Shown here: piece by piece, positions 42,951-51,668 of the stretch | How the letters are laid out: each line of letters begins with the position of its first letter | Position numbering within the stretch: the stretch's first letter is position 1 | Assembly: GCF_004135365.1 (NCBI RefSeq) | Contig: NZ_CP035492.1 | Span: 1,116,001-1,180,000 of the forward strand | Length of the DNA: 64,000 nucleotides | Reading direction: 5' to 3' | DNA from: Paenibacillus protaetiae | GTDB lineage: Bacteria > Bacillota > Bacilli > Paenibacillales > Paenibacillaceae | Translations under genes and position numbers: made by a program | Notes under the pieces: model-generated | What the model was told of the DNA's origin: nothing | Seen by the model: only the letters and a program-made list of their open reading frames with translations | The model's database searches: none

Positions 42951-44056
42951 GTTGTTGCGCGCCCCTTTCGGTACCGGATTTTGTACACCAGAATCGTGAT
43001 CGAGGGGATGACCAGCTGCAGCGGGATGTGCAGCCAGTAAATAACATACTTAAGGCCTTCTTCCACATGCTCGGCCGTGTTTTTCGTTACGAGAATGGAG
43101 GAGGCGCCAATGAGCAAAGCAAGCGGCAGCTGAAAATTTTGGGAACGCCTATGGAATAAAAAGGAGGCGCCGCGTGCGCCTGCGTATATAAAAACAGAGC
43201 ATTTGATCAGCACGCCGAAAATAATCATAAGCGCGACCAGCGCGTCCATCCGGGTAATGAAATCAAACAAGTTAATAAGTCTGGCTGCATCCAGCAAGGC
43301 AAAAACCGAAAATCGCTGGTTCTCGATGCCCAGCGCATAAATTTGGAGCAAGTCGGAGAACGTCAGCACCGCAGCTGTGCTGAGTAATGCGATTAAACCG
43401 ATTTTCCGAAATTGCTTGGCATCCCCGATCTTTGGAAATAACGCCAGAAACACAATCATTTCCCCATACGGATACCAGATCGAATTTGTAAAAGCGGACT
43501 TGACCACCGGCCCCATGCCTTGCGATAAAACGGGAAATATCCGTTCAATATCAATTGATCTGCTGAAATAGAGCATAATGCCAAGAGCAAAGAAAAAAAG
43601 CATCACCATGCACGCAACCATAACGGCCAGCCTCCCAATGACCCGTACCCCTCCGGCCGCCGCATAAACGCTGAGCAATACAAAAACCGCTGCCAATACA
43701 TGCGTCGGGGTATCATGAAGCAGAGAGGTTAGCACCAGCTCCAGCATATCTCTCACGTTTCGCGTCGCGATATAGATGAAATAAGTCACATAGCAGGCAA
43801 TAAGCAGGCTGCCGACCCAGTTCCCCCATGCCCGAATGAATAAAGCATATAAACTTTTATTTTTCCCCAGCGAAATCATCCCGGCAAAAAGCAGAAACAG
43901 CAGGACGGAAGGAAGTAAAGCAGTCAAATCAACCATCCATGTGTCATAGACAACTTTGGGCGTACCGAAAATAATGGACGTTCCGAGGAGAAAAGCAAAC
44001 AGTAACGCAAACGTATGGAGCGCGTTCAGCTTGGAGGTCATCGGTACAGGAGTCAC
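42947..44056 (-). CDS. Germinant receptor B subunit (GerB family, locus 3)
   Basis: The 369-residue APC-like protein has about ten membrane segments (opening LNALHTFALLFAFLLGTSIIF). It overlaps the small D gene upstream and the A gene downstream by four bases each. It should form the nutrient-binding subunit of this receptor. Confidence 0.92.
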   Translation of the reverse strand: MTPVPMTSKLNALHTFALLFAFLLGTSIIFGTPKVVYDTWMVDLTALLPSVLLFLLFAGMISLGKNKSLYALFIRAWGNWVGSLLIACYVTYFIYIATRNVRDMLELVLTSLLHDTPTHVLAAVFVLLSVYAAAGGVRVIGRLAVMVACMVMLFFFALGIMLYFSRSIDIERIFPVLSQGMGPVVKSAFTNSIWYPYGEMIVFLALFPKIGDAKQFRKIGLIALLSTAAVLTFSDLLQIYALGIENQRFSVFALLDAARLINLFDFITRMDALVALMIIFGVLIKCSVFIYAGARGASFLFHRRSQNFQLPLALLIGASSILVTKNTAEHVEEGLKYVIYWLHIPLQLVIPSITILVYKIRYRKGRATT

Positions 44057-44298
44057 TCCTTCTCTTTTTTATGTTGCTTTAGCTTGGCATGGATAAACGG
44101 CATAATATTCATGTCTTTCCATAGGGCAGCCACAAGGCTGAAGGCAATCAGGTAGATCGCAGGCTGGCCCATGAAATACGGAAACTTCCCGATTTCCTTG
44201 AACGATTCCCAGAAGGATTGTTTATAGACAAGCATGTCCATGCCAGCCATTAAAGCGAGAATGAAGATGATAAAAAAGGAAATTCCTGCTGTTGTCAA
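44053..44298 (-). CDS. Small two-TM germinant-receptor D-type protein (locus 3)
   Basis: The 81-residue protein has two hydrophobic segments (about 5-22 and 47-60) and a Lys-rich cytosolic tail. TTG 44298 follows GGGGGGAG. The gene is first in the locus and overlaps gerB by four bases. It shows little visible similarity to the locus 2 D protein beyond topology, so naming rests on position. Confidence 0.72.
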   Translation of the reverse strand: MTTAGISFFIIFILALMAGMDMLVYKQSFWESFKEIGKFPYFMGQPAIYLIAFSLVAALWKDMNIMPFIHAKLKQHKKEKE

Positions 44299-44372
44299 TG
44301 CGCTCCCCCCTGACTTTATCCATAGTTTGCATTGGATGTGCTGGAAATATGTGCACCTGTGCCGGGATAAAT

Positions 44373-44403
44373 AAAAAATCGCCTTCCGGGAAGGCGATTT
44401 TTT
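44373..44403 (-). terminator. Terminator of the Asp-box protein gene region
   Basis: AAAAAATCGCCTTCC and GGAAGGCGATTTTTT form a perfect 15-bp stem with T-runs on both strands, between the 3' end of the gene at 44442 and the start of locus 3. Confidence 0.92.
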
Positions 44404-44441
44404 ACTGCAGCTTATGATGTTGTCAAGCGAAGCGGCTCCGT

Positions 44442-45557
44442 CTACCGTGCCGGAATGGTCAGCACATTGGTCCAGCTTTTGCCGCCGTCTTTCGTCCGGT
44501 ATACCGCCGGCTGTGTGATGCTTGTATCCGCCATCCAGCCGCTAGTCTGGCTGGTAAACGAAATGATGCTTTGGAAGCCCGGAACCGCCGGAAGATTGGT
44601 CCAGCTTTTGCCGCTGTCAAGCGAACGGCCAACCCCAATGACGCCTCCGGCCGGCGAGTAGCCTGCCAATACGGCCGCTCCGTCAATCAGCTCCAAATTG
44701 CCGGGATGTCCGCCGGGAGAAGCGGGGCCTTCACTGGCAATTCCTTGCGCACCGCCTGGAGCGGGTCCGCCCCCGGCAGTTGACTGGCTGATCACTTTAC
44801 GCCAGTCAGCGCCGTTATCGGCAGATGCATAAACCGAATAAGACTGCTGCGACATTCCGGCGCCGCCGTTAAACGCCGCCCATACTTCTCTTCCTTTGAC
44901 TGCCAGCTGGCCTCCCGTTACTTCATCGGATTTAACCGACAACTTCATCGTCCATGACTTTCCGCCATTAGCCGTCTCGTACAGCTTGTAGCCAAAGCCC
45001 GGCACGACTACCAGTGTCCAGCCGTTGTTTGTATCCTGAAAATCCGCATACCGCGTATTTGGAGGCGTCGGGATTTGAGTCCAGCTCTTCCCTCCGTCCG
45101 ACGTCCGGTAAGCGAACGCAAAGTTATAGCCAAACCCGTTGTTCGCATCTTTAAAATCGACGTGAAGCAGCTTCAGGTCACCCGTTTTTATTTTCGTAAA
45201 CGTGCTTCCCCCGTCCTTCGTATAAATCAGCGCGTTAGGCCCGACTGCATCGGATTTGGCAAGCGCCCAGCCTGTCGTATTATTGATAAAATCCAGCTCG
45301 GAAAACTGCCAGGTGCCTTTATAAATCGGCTGCCAGCTGCTTCCGGCATCCGAGGTGCCTACGATAAAGCCGTTGCCGGCGGCACGGCCCGTCGTGCTGC
45401 TCAGAAATTGGATGGCGCTGAAATGATAACTGTCTCCTCCGGCAGGCGTGCCGCTGAATAAGCCGGCAGGCGATGCAGCCGATTGAGACATAGGGACTGC
45501 TGCTGTAACTGCAGCAGCCATTGCGGTTGCTGCGATGATGACTTTCCACTTCTTCAT
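44442..45557 (-). CDS. Secreted beta-propeller protein with Asp-box (BNR) repeats
   Basis: The 371-residue protein has a signal peptide (about 1-27) and at least six Asp-box motifs of the form S/T-x-D-x-G-x-x-W (SDAGSSW, SDGGKSW, ANGGKSW, ADNGADW, LDSGKSW, KDGGKSW), plus KDGGSTF. This marks a sialidase-like/Ycf48-like propeller. No catalytic residues of sialidases are evident. A Gly/Pro-rich insert lies near 260-285. ATG 45557 follows GGAGGG by eight bases. It is probably a surface or extracellular binding protein. Confidence 0.83.
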   Translation of the reverse strand: MKKWKVIIAATAMAAAVTAAVPMSQSAASPAGLFSGTPAGGDSYHFSAIQFLSSTTGRAAGNGFIVGTSDAGSSWQPIYKGTWQFSELDFINNTTGWALAKSDAVGPNALIYTKDGGSTFTKIKTGDLKLLHVDFKDANNGFGYNFAFAYRTSDGGKSWTQIPTPPNTRYADFQDTNNGWTLVVVPGFGYKLYETANGGKSWTMKLSVKSDEVTGGQLAVKGREVWAAFNGGAGMSQQSYSVYASADNGADWRKVISQSTAGGGPAPGGAQGIASEGPASPGGHPGNLELIDGAAVLAGYSPAGGVIGVGRSLDSGKSWTNLPAVPGFQSIISFTSQTSGWMADTSITQPAVYRTKDGGKSWTNVLTIPAR

Positions 45558-46002
45558 CTTGTAATCCCTCCATTGTTCGTCTTGGCAGATCAGCTTGATA
45601 TAGCTATACCCTAAAAACGAAAAGCTGCAGAATTTTGTTGCGTAACTCAACTAAATTCCATGAATATCCTTAAATGCATCCGGGTCGTAAAGTGCCTCCT
45701 TGTTCCTGGCAGCCGCACAGCTTAAAAATGTTTTTCTGATACAAAACGGGGCCGGTCCCGCTTGCGCGCATGCCCTTCAACTAGGAGCGTTTGTCAGCCT
45801 TCCTCCATTGGTGTTGTTTTTGCTTTTCTGCAGATGGATAACCTCAGAAGTACTGTTTGGCCATATCCGCAAGCTGTAATGACTAAATCCGCTTACGAGC
45901 CTAATGGCTGGAGCGGATTTTTTGTTCTTGTATAAGGTATTTTCGTTATGGTATAGTACCAATTAACCAAACATCCTACGTTTGATTGAAGAGGTGAATC
46001 TT
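45558..46002. other. Intergenic region upstream of gntR
   Basis: No gene is supported here. A hairpin AAATCCGCT...AGCGGATTT followed by TTTTT lies at 45887-45924 on the plus strand with no gene before it, so it may be an attenuator or a leftover terminator. The GntR promoter follows at 45928-45961. Confidence 0.6.
45928..45961 (+). promoter_or_regulatory. gntR promoter with overlapping palindromic operator
   Basis: TTGTAT (45928-45933), 18 bases, TATAGT (45952-45957). The perfect palindrome TGGTAtagTACCA (45949-45961) covers the -10, the expected place for FadR/GntR autorepression. Confidence 0.72.
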
Positions 46003-46671
46003 TTGCTGCAAAAAACCAATCGTCTTACGCTTGTCGAACAAGTCGCCCACCAGCTGGAGGCGTTAATTGAATCGGGAAACTGGGAGGTCGGCAAACGAAT
46101 TCCGCCTGAACCCGAGCTGATGGAACAGCTTGCAGTCAGCCGCAATACGCTTCGTGAAGCCATCCGTGCACTGACCCATGCCGGCCTGTTGACTACCAGG
46201 CAAGGCGACGGCACATACGTGTCTGCATCAAGCGCATTAGGGCCGATGCTTCAAAAACGTATATCGCGCACCGATGCGCTGGAGACACTGGAAGTACGCC
46301 AAGCGCTGGAGCGGGAAGCGGCTTACCTCGCTGCGCAGCGCCGTTCAGAGCAGGATCTGCTCGATATGCGGCGCTGTCTGGAAGAGAGGCAGGCTGCGAT
46401 TCATGACCGGAATGATGAAGGATATGCCTATTGGGACGTACGTTTCCACATGGCGGTCGTGGCGGCAGCCGGCAACAGGCTGCTTCAAGATTTGTACAGC
46501 CATATTACCGAAGGGATGCGCGCGGCTGTTCTGGAAGTATACGGATTAAACAATTCCGACTACTTCGAGCATACGCATGAACTGCTGTATCAAGCCATAG
46601 CAGACCAGCATGCGGAGAAAGCGGTTGAAGCAGTTCAGCTCTACATCAATGAATCGAAAAAACATCTATAG
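46003..46671 (+). CDS. GntR/FadR-family transcriptional regulator
   Basis: The 222-residue protein has an N-terminal GntR winged helix (LMEQLAVSRNTLREAIRALTHAGLLTTRQGDGTYV) and a C-terminal FCD helical effector domain with the metal/ligand His residues in FHMAVVAAAGN and FEHTHELL. I start at TTG 46003, six bases after GAGGTG; TTG 45982 lies before that site. It precedes an MFS transporter gene by 20 bases and probably regulates it in response to the transported compound. Confidence 0.9.
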   Translation: MLQKTNRLTLVEQVAHQLEALIESGNWEVGKRIPPEPELMEQLAVSRNTLREAIRALTHAGLLTTRQGDGTYVSASSALGPMLQKRISRTDALETLEVRQALEREAAYLAAQRRSEQDLLDMRRCLEERQAAIHDRNDEGYAYWDVRFHMAVVAAAGNRLLQDLYSHITEGMRAAVLEVYGLNNSDYFEHTHELLYQAIADQHAEKAVEAVQLYINESKKHL

Positions 46672-46691
46672 ATTGTACCGGAGGAGAAACC

Positions 46692-47894
46692 ATGCACCCA
46701 TTACAACGAGAGGCGGCCGGGCCAGACACGCAGAAACAAGCCGGCGCCTTGTTCTTGATGCTCAGCATCATGCTCATTGCTTCCAACATGCGGGCACCGC
46801 TTACTTCTGTAGGCCCGCTTATCTCTGACATTAAAGCCGACACCGGCATGAGCAGCTCGCTGGCCGGCCTGATTACAACCGTCCCGCTGCTAGCATTTGC
46901 GCTGCTGTCTCCTTTTGCCCCGCGGATCGCGCAAAAATACGGCACGGAACGCACGATCTTGTATGCCATGATTGCGCTCGTTATCGGGACGGTGTGCCGC
47001 TTTGCGCCAGGAACGCCGGCCCTGTTCGGCGGAACGGTCATTATCGGCCTGGCCATTGCCTTATTTAATGTATTGCTGCCAAGCCTGGTCAAACGCGATT
47101 TTGCCCGCCAGGCCGGCCTTGCGACCGGCTTATATTCCGTATCCATGAATCTGTGCGGCGCTTTAGCTTCCGGCATCAGCGTCCCGCTCGCGCAAAACGC
47201 CGGGCTTGGCTGGCGGGGAGCGATCGGCTGCTGGCTCATCTTGGCTGCTGCCGCATTCCTGTTATGGCTGCCGCGGATGAGCCGCCCTGCTTTATCCGTG
47301 TCCGTTTCGCAGCGCAATACCGGCGGATTATGGCGGTCGCCTCTTGCTTGGCAAGTAACCGCCTTTATGGGGCTGCAGTCGCTGATCTTCTATATTCTTG
47401 TCGCATGGCTGCCGGAAATTCTTGCAAGCCGAGGTCTCAGTGCGGATACAGCAGGCTGGATGCTGTCGCTTCTCCAGTTTTCCATGCTGCCGTTTACGTT
47501 TATCGTACCGATCATTGCAGGCAAAATGCACAACCAGCGTGTGCTGGTCATCGTCACAGCAGCCTTATACGTATTCAGCTTGCTAGGTTTTATGTTCAGC
47601 AGCACAACGCTTATCCCGGTCTGGTCCGTACTGATCGGCATTGCCGGCGCTTTTTCCTTCAGCCTCGCGATGATCTTTTTCAACTTGCGCACCAAAACAG
47701 CGCAAGAAGCGGCGCAGCTGTCAGGAATGGCGCAGTCGGTTGGCTATCTGCTCGCCGCGCTTGGCCCGCTGCTATTTGGCCTGCTTCATGATGCAGCCCA
47801 TAACTGGAGCGCTCCGCTCCTTATTCTTATTGCGGCAAGCCTGCTCATCTTTATCTTCGGCATGGGAGCCGCACGCAACCGCTACGTCCGGTAA
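46692..47894 (+). CDS. MFS transporter, CynX/NimT type
   Basis: The 400-residue 12-TM transporter starts behind CCGGAGGAG. NMRAPLTSVGPLI at the first helix and the loop PRIAQKYGTERT fit the CynX/NimT (cyanate, 2-nitroimidazole) family of the MFS, also found as YycB in B. subtilis. It is the second gene of the gntR operon. The substrate is unknown. Confidence 0.88.
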   Translation: MHPLQREAAGPDTQKQAGALFLMLSIMLIASNMRAPLTSVGPLISDIKADTGMSSSLAGLITTVPLLAFALLSPFAPRIAQKYGTERTILYAMIALVIGTVCRFAPGTPALFGGTVIIGLAIALFNVLLPSLVKRDFARQAGLATGLYSVSMNLCGALASGISVPLAQNAGLGWRGAIGCWLILAAAAFLLWLPRMSRPALSVSVSQRNTGGLWRSPLAWQVTAFMGLQSLIFYILVAWLPEILASRGLSADTAGWMLSLLQFSMLPFTFIVPIIAGKMHNQRVLVIVTAALYVFSLLGFMFSSTTLIPVWSVLIGIAGAFSFSLAMIFFNLRTKTAQEAAQLSGMAQSVGYLLAALGPLLFGLLHDAAHNWSAPLLILIAASLLIFIFGMGAARNRYVR

Positions 47895-47941
47895 ACGGGA
47901 CGGAGAACAGACAGACAGCCGCCCCTGCTAGCAACACCAAC

Positions 47942-47999
47942 AAAAACGTTCGCCCTGCAAACCGTTCCATTCGGATTGGTTTGCAGGGCGAACGTTTTT
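47942..47999. terminator. Bidirectional terminator
   Basis: AAAAACGTTCGCCCTGCAAA and TTTGCAGGGCGAACGTTTTT form a 20-bp-plus perfect stem between the convergent MFS and aldolase genes. Confidence 0.93.
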
Positions 48000-48008
48000 A
48001 ATGCCGGA

Positions 48009-49109
48009 TTAACGTGAAAGTTTGGATAATTTTTCGCCAAGAAGCTGGAACGCTTTCTGAACATCCGCTTTAGGCGCAAGACTGTACCGGTCGCCAATGC
48101 TGACCTCATAATAACATTGCCGTTCGCCGAGCTCCCGCGCATACGACGACAGCCCTACCCCTGTCTCGCTGCAAACCTCGGCCAGTACAGCTTCCGTCTG
48201 TTCCTTGCCATATTGAATATGGACATGGAACATATTGGACACCGGCACTTCTGGACGTGTACTCACGCCTTCGATTTCATTATACAAGGACGCCAGTTCA
48301 ACGGCTTGCTCATAATAAAGCGCCATCTTTCCGATCCGTTCATTAAAATAATGCTCCGAGCTTACAATATACGGATACAGGCTGATCAAATCGCCGCCAT
48401 GCCGTCTTTTCCACACCTTCGACTGCTCGGTAAACGGCGTTTCCCCCGCCAGAACCGCACCGGCGATGCCGCCGATTCCTTTATAAAAGGACACGTATAC
48501 GCTATCGAACAATTCGCATATTTCGGCAGCCGATTTGCCGTAATACGGCGTCACCTCAAACAAACGCGCTCCGTCCAAATGCAGCTTGATGCCATTCGCT
48601 CTGCAATAAGCGGACAGCTCCGCCAGTTCCTCGAAGCTTGGCAGCTGGCCGCCGATTTCACGCTGCGGCAGCTCCAGCAGCAGGCAAGCAATAGGCTCTT
48701 GCAGCTGCTTCACATCTTCCAGCGTAATTAGCCGGTCTTTGTCCGCCAGCAATACCGGCTCCAGCCGATGCAGCTGGCGCAAGCCGTCCTGCTCATGAAT
48801 TTCCAGATGGCAAAGCGGATGATACGCCACCTTCGGGTTGCCTGCCTCATCGCTCCATAGGCGAAGCGCAATTTGCTGCGCCATGGTGCCGCTAGGGAAA
48901 AATACCGCCGAAGGCTTGCCTAAATAAGCAGCCATGCGCTGCTCGAACTGTTCGATAACCGCCCCTTTCCCGTACATGTCGCTGTCCGTACTGCCGTCGA
49001 TCTGCTCGAATACGTTCTTCAACACTTGCATATTCCGTTTGCCGTGGCCGGCCAGCGGGTACGGGCTGGCATTAAAAACTTCCGTTAAGGACTTCTTATG
49101 TTCACTCAT
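48009..49109 (-). CDS. Low-specificity threonine aldolase-like PLP enzyme
   Basis: The 366-residue fold-type I PLP protein matches the beta-eliminating lyase/threonine aldolase family, which cleaves L-threonine or related beta-hydroxy amino acids to glycine and an aldehyde. SGT (73-75) binds the cofactor phosphate, Asp179 in LHLDGARL pairs with the PLP nitrogen, and Lys210 in SFYKGIGG should form the Schiff base. ATG 49109 is nine bases after GGAG. It is a single-gene unit. Confidence 0.87.
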   Translation of the reverse strand: MSEHKKSLTEVFNASPYPLAGHGKRNMQVLKNVFEQIDGSTDSDMYGKGAVIEQFEQRMAAYLGKPSAVFFPSGTMAQQIALRLWSDEAGNPKVAYHPLCHLEIHEQDGLRQLHRLEPVLLADKDRLITLEDVKQLQEPIACLLLELPQREIGGQLPSFEELAELSAYCRANGIKLHLDGARLFEVTPYYGKSAAEICELFDSVYVSFYKGIGGIAGAVLAGETPFTEQSKVWKRRHGGDLISLYPYIVSSEHYFNERIGKMALYYEQAVELASLYNEIEGVSTRPEVPVSNMFHVHIQYGKEQTEAVLAEVCSETGVGLSSYARELGERQCYYEVSIGDRYSLAPKADVQKAFQLLGEKLSKLSR

Positions 49110-49196
49110 CGAATTAATCTCCAATCACTGCTTGTATAGTCTCACTAAACAAGTTTACACAATAAACGCCGGCAAGGACAATCCGTTGCCTCGATA

Positions 49197-49240
49197 TAAA
49201 AAAGGCGTTGTTTTATGCCTAGGCATAAAACAACACCTCC
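49197..49240 (-). terminator. Terminator of the acyltransferase gene
   Basis: GGCGTTGTTTTATGCC and GGCATAAAACAACACC pair almost perfectly around TA; the minus strand continues with TTTTTT. Confidence 0.88.
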
Positions 49241-49247
49241 CTCCCCT

Positions 49248-50297
49248 TTATCTTCCCCATACCATCCAAGACCATTTTATACGTTTCGTATACCGCACAA
49301 TCAGCCAGGAAGCTGCTACCAGCAAAATATACGTAATGAGGTTGTACGGATGATAATACATATTTTGCGGAGACGGATCGGCCAATTGCCGCCAGATGGT
49401 GAGCAGCATCGGGTGAATCAAATAAACGCCAAACGAGATCGCGCCAAATTCGAGCACAGCCCGAACGGCTCCGGATAAGCGTTCACAGACGATTTTACCC
49501 GACCAGATTAAGCTGACTCCCATTACAACGGCGTATACATTGTACAAAATCACATAAGCGGGCGGCCAGTAATGCGCGCCTTCTTCCGCTGAAAGCAGCA
49601 TCAGAATATACATGAACCCGATGGCTGCGCCTAATCCCATGGTCCACCATACTTGCCGCCAGCAGGCGGCAAACCATTCATAATGCATGCCGATTGCCGC
49701 TCCGGTGCAGAACACAAGGGAGTAATTCGGCATCAGCGCTGAAAAATGGTCAATCGGCTTCACCCAATGGTGGATAAAATAAAAGACGCCCTGCACGATA
49801 AGCCCTAAAGCCAGCACGGCCAGCCCATTCAGCTTGAGCAGGCGAACAAGGGTCATCAGTATCGGGAACACCACATAAAACTGAATGACAATGACCATAA
49901 AATAAAGATGGTAGCCGGATTTGCCCCAAACCAGCATTTCCCAAAACTTGCCTGCGTCAACATGCACCTGATGCGTTGCAATAAGCTGATTCCCCGCATA
50001 ATAAAGGACAGACCATAACAGATAAGGCACTAAAATAAACTGAATCCGCTTTTTATAAAAAGCAGCTGCCTGCTTAAGGCTCCAATCGTCATGATAGCGG
50101 TAAAACAACACCAGCCCGTTCATCATTAAAAATACAGGCACGGCAAACATGCTCAATTGGTTGGCCGCGATGTAGACCGGCGCGGACAAGCTTCCCCACG
50201 GCACTAGCGTGCGTGCGTTTGCCGTCGTGTGAATCAGCAAAACAGCCAACATCGCAACGGCTCGAACAAAGTTAAGTTCTACAATATTTTTTTTCAT
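49248..50297 (-). CDS. Acyltransferase-3 family membrane protein
   Basis: The 349-residue protein of about ten membrane segments has the family's N-terminal LNFVRAVAMLAVLLIHT with conserved Arg and His, and ISFGVYLIHPMLL toward the C-terminus. It is clearly related to the protein at 30210-31412 (shared GKSGYHLYFM / GKAYYHLYFI and FGVYLIHP). It probably O-acylates a surface glycan. It lies 130 bases after receptor locus 4 on the same strand. Confidence 0.88.
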   Translation of the reverse strand: MKKNIVELNFVRAVAMLAVLLIHTTANARTLVPWGSLSAPVYIAANQLSMFAVPVFLMMNGLVLFYRYHDDWSLKQAAAFYKKRIQFILVPYLLWSVLYYAGNQLIATHQVHVDAGKFWEMLVWGKSGYHLYFMVIVIQFYVVFPILMTLVRLLKLNGLAVLALGLIVQGVFYFIHHWVKPIDHFSALMPNYSLVFCTGAAIGMHYEWFAACWRQVWWTMGLGAAIGFMYILMLLSAEEGAHYWPPAYVILYNVYAVVMGVSLIWSGKIVCERLSGAVRAVLEFGAISFGVYLIHPMLLTIWRQLADPSPQNMYYHPYNLITYILLVAASWLIVRYTKRIKWSWMVWGR

Positions 50298-50426
50298 ATC
50301 TCGGCCTTAGCAACCGGCCTTCTCTCCCCAATCCCTATTCCAGAATACATTCGGACAAGCTATTTCCGATTTTATCACGGTTAATCGGGAAGGACTATAT
50401 TTATTTCCATGTGATCGGGGCTATGC

Positions 50427-50570
50427 TCATCCGTTCTTGCTCCGCTTAGAACGGTGCCGGAGCCAGCTGACCGGCGCCATTATGCAAGCCGCACACAGCA
50501 GCGTAAGCTGAAGCCGCCAAGGATGGTGGAGAAATTCGGACGACTCCCACGGAAACAGAAACTCAATCAT
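50427..50570 (-). CDS. Very small one-TM protein after gerB (D-type candidate, locus 4)
   Basis: ATG 50570 overlaps the end of gerB and sits eight bases after a perfect GGAGG, giving a 47-residue product. It starts MIEFLFPWESSEFLHHPW, has one hydrophobic segment (about 20-36, LQLTLLCAACIMAPVSWL) and a basic tail ending RSKRSKNG. It is shorter than usual D-type proteins (about 70-80 residues, two TM), so it may be a reduced version or a different accessory peptide. Coding is supported by the ribosome binding site, the overlap and the membrane-then-basic layout. Confidence 0.65.
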   Translation of the reverse strand: MIEFLFPWESSEFLHHPWRLQLTLLCAACIMAPVSWLRHRSKRSKNG

Positions 50571-51663
50571 GCTGAGCGCTCCTCCTCTTTTGCTTTACAC
50601 AAGCCATTAGAAATAATACCGCCGGCAAATATAAAAACAACGGAAGCCACAGCCGCTGGGGCAGCACGGTCGTCGCTACTTCCAAATGTCCGTTAAAGCT
50701 GACAACCATCGTCATCGAGACGAAAAAAGCAACGACGACAGACGTCAAAATAATCGCTTTATCCCCCGCAGCCGCCAGCAGCTTGCGGATACAGTAGACA
50801 GCTGCAAACAAATGAAGCGTCAGCTTTGTAAAAGCAGTCAAGGTCAAATAACTTACTCCGATAGCGTCCAAATTTTCCAGCAGGTCCACGACATTGGACA
50901 ACTTCAATAGCGCAAACGACGGATACATCATTTGCTGAAATACGTGCTCGCCCATCCCTGTAATAGCCAGCACATCAAGCAGCGTGATGCATAAGCCCGA
51001 CAAAATGCACGCTCCCGCCACTGTAAACGGCAGCTGCTTCTTTTGGGCGACAAATCCCCAAAACATCGCAAATTCAATGCTTTCCCCGTAGGTTTGCATA
51101 AGGCCTGACGGCCATACCGTCTGCCAAACCTTGCCCCACCCTTCACCAAGCACAGGAAGCAAATTCGGTAAATGGATTCTTCCAGAGAAAAAGAGCAGCA
51201 CGATTTCCAGCAGCAGCGACAGCAGGATTAATGGAAAAAAGAATCCGCTCATCCGCGCAAGCACTTCATAACCGCTAAACAGGACATAGAGAATGACAAG
51301 CAGAAACGTGATGGCAATTAACCAGTTTGGCGTGCCATGCAAAATTGTAATTGGGAATAAAAACCGGATGTCGCTTACAATTCTGGCCGAGTCATAGAGG
51401 AACACAAGCGGAAACAGCCATGCAAGCGGAATACCGATCCATTTGCCCAGCAGCGCGGGACACCATTCCACCAGGGATAGTCCGCCGCTTAAATGAAAGA
51501 TGCTCCAATATAGCAGCACAATGCACATCCCTAACACGGAGCTGATCAGCGTAGAAATCCAAGCATTTCTCCCCGCATCGGCCGCGAAACCAAAAATAAT
51601 TGTACTGCCCAGCTGAAATACCGTCATCAAGGTGAATATTTGATACTTTGAAACATGGATCAT
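50563..51663 (-). CDS. Germinant receptor B subunit (GerB family, locus 4)
   Basis: The 366-residue APC-like protein begins VSKYQIFTLMTVFQLGSTIIFGF, as usual for GerB, with about ten segments. ATG 51663 is preferred because GAGGAG lies eight bases upstream; GTG 51672 falls before it. It follows gerC by five bases. Gene order in this locus is A-C-B followed by the small gene. Confidence 0.92.
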   Translation of the reverse strand: MIHVSKYQIFTLMTVFQLGSTIIFGFAADAGRNAWISTLISSVLGMCIVLLYWSIFHLSGGLSLVEWCPALLGKWIGIPLAWLFPLVFLYDSARIVSDIRFLFPITILHGTPNWLIAITFLLVILYVLFSGYEVLARMSGFFFPLILLSLLLEIVLLFFSGRIHLPNLLPVLGEGWGKVWQTVWPSGLMQTYGESIEFAMFWGFVAQKKQLPFTVAGACILSGLCITLLDVLAITGMGEHVFQQMMYPSFALLKLSNVVDLLENLDAIGVSYLTLTAFTKLTLHLFAAVYCIRKLLAAAGDKAIILTSVVVAFFVSMTMVVSFNGHLEVATTVLPQRLWLPLFLYLPAVLFLMACVKQKRRSAQHD

Positions 51664-51668
51664 ATCGT

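Noticed and set aside
44459-44686. Frames on both strands inside the Asp-box protein gene
   Set aside because: Shadow frames caused by biased codon use in a GC-rich gene; they have no start signals or conserved motifs.
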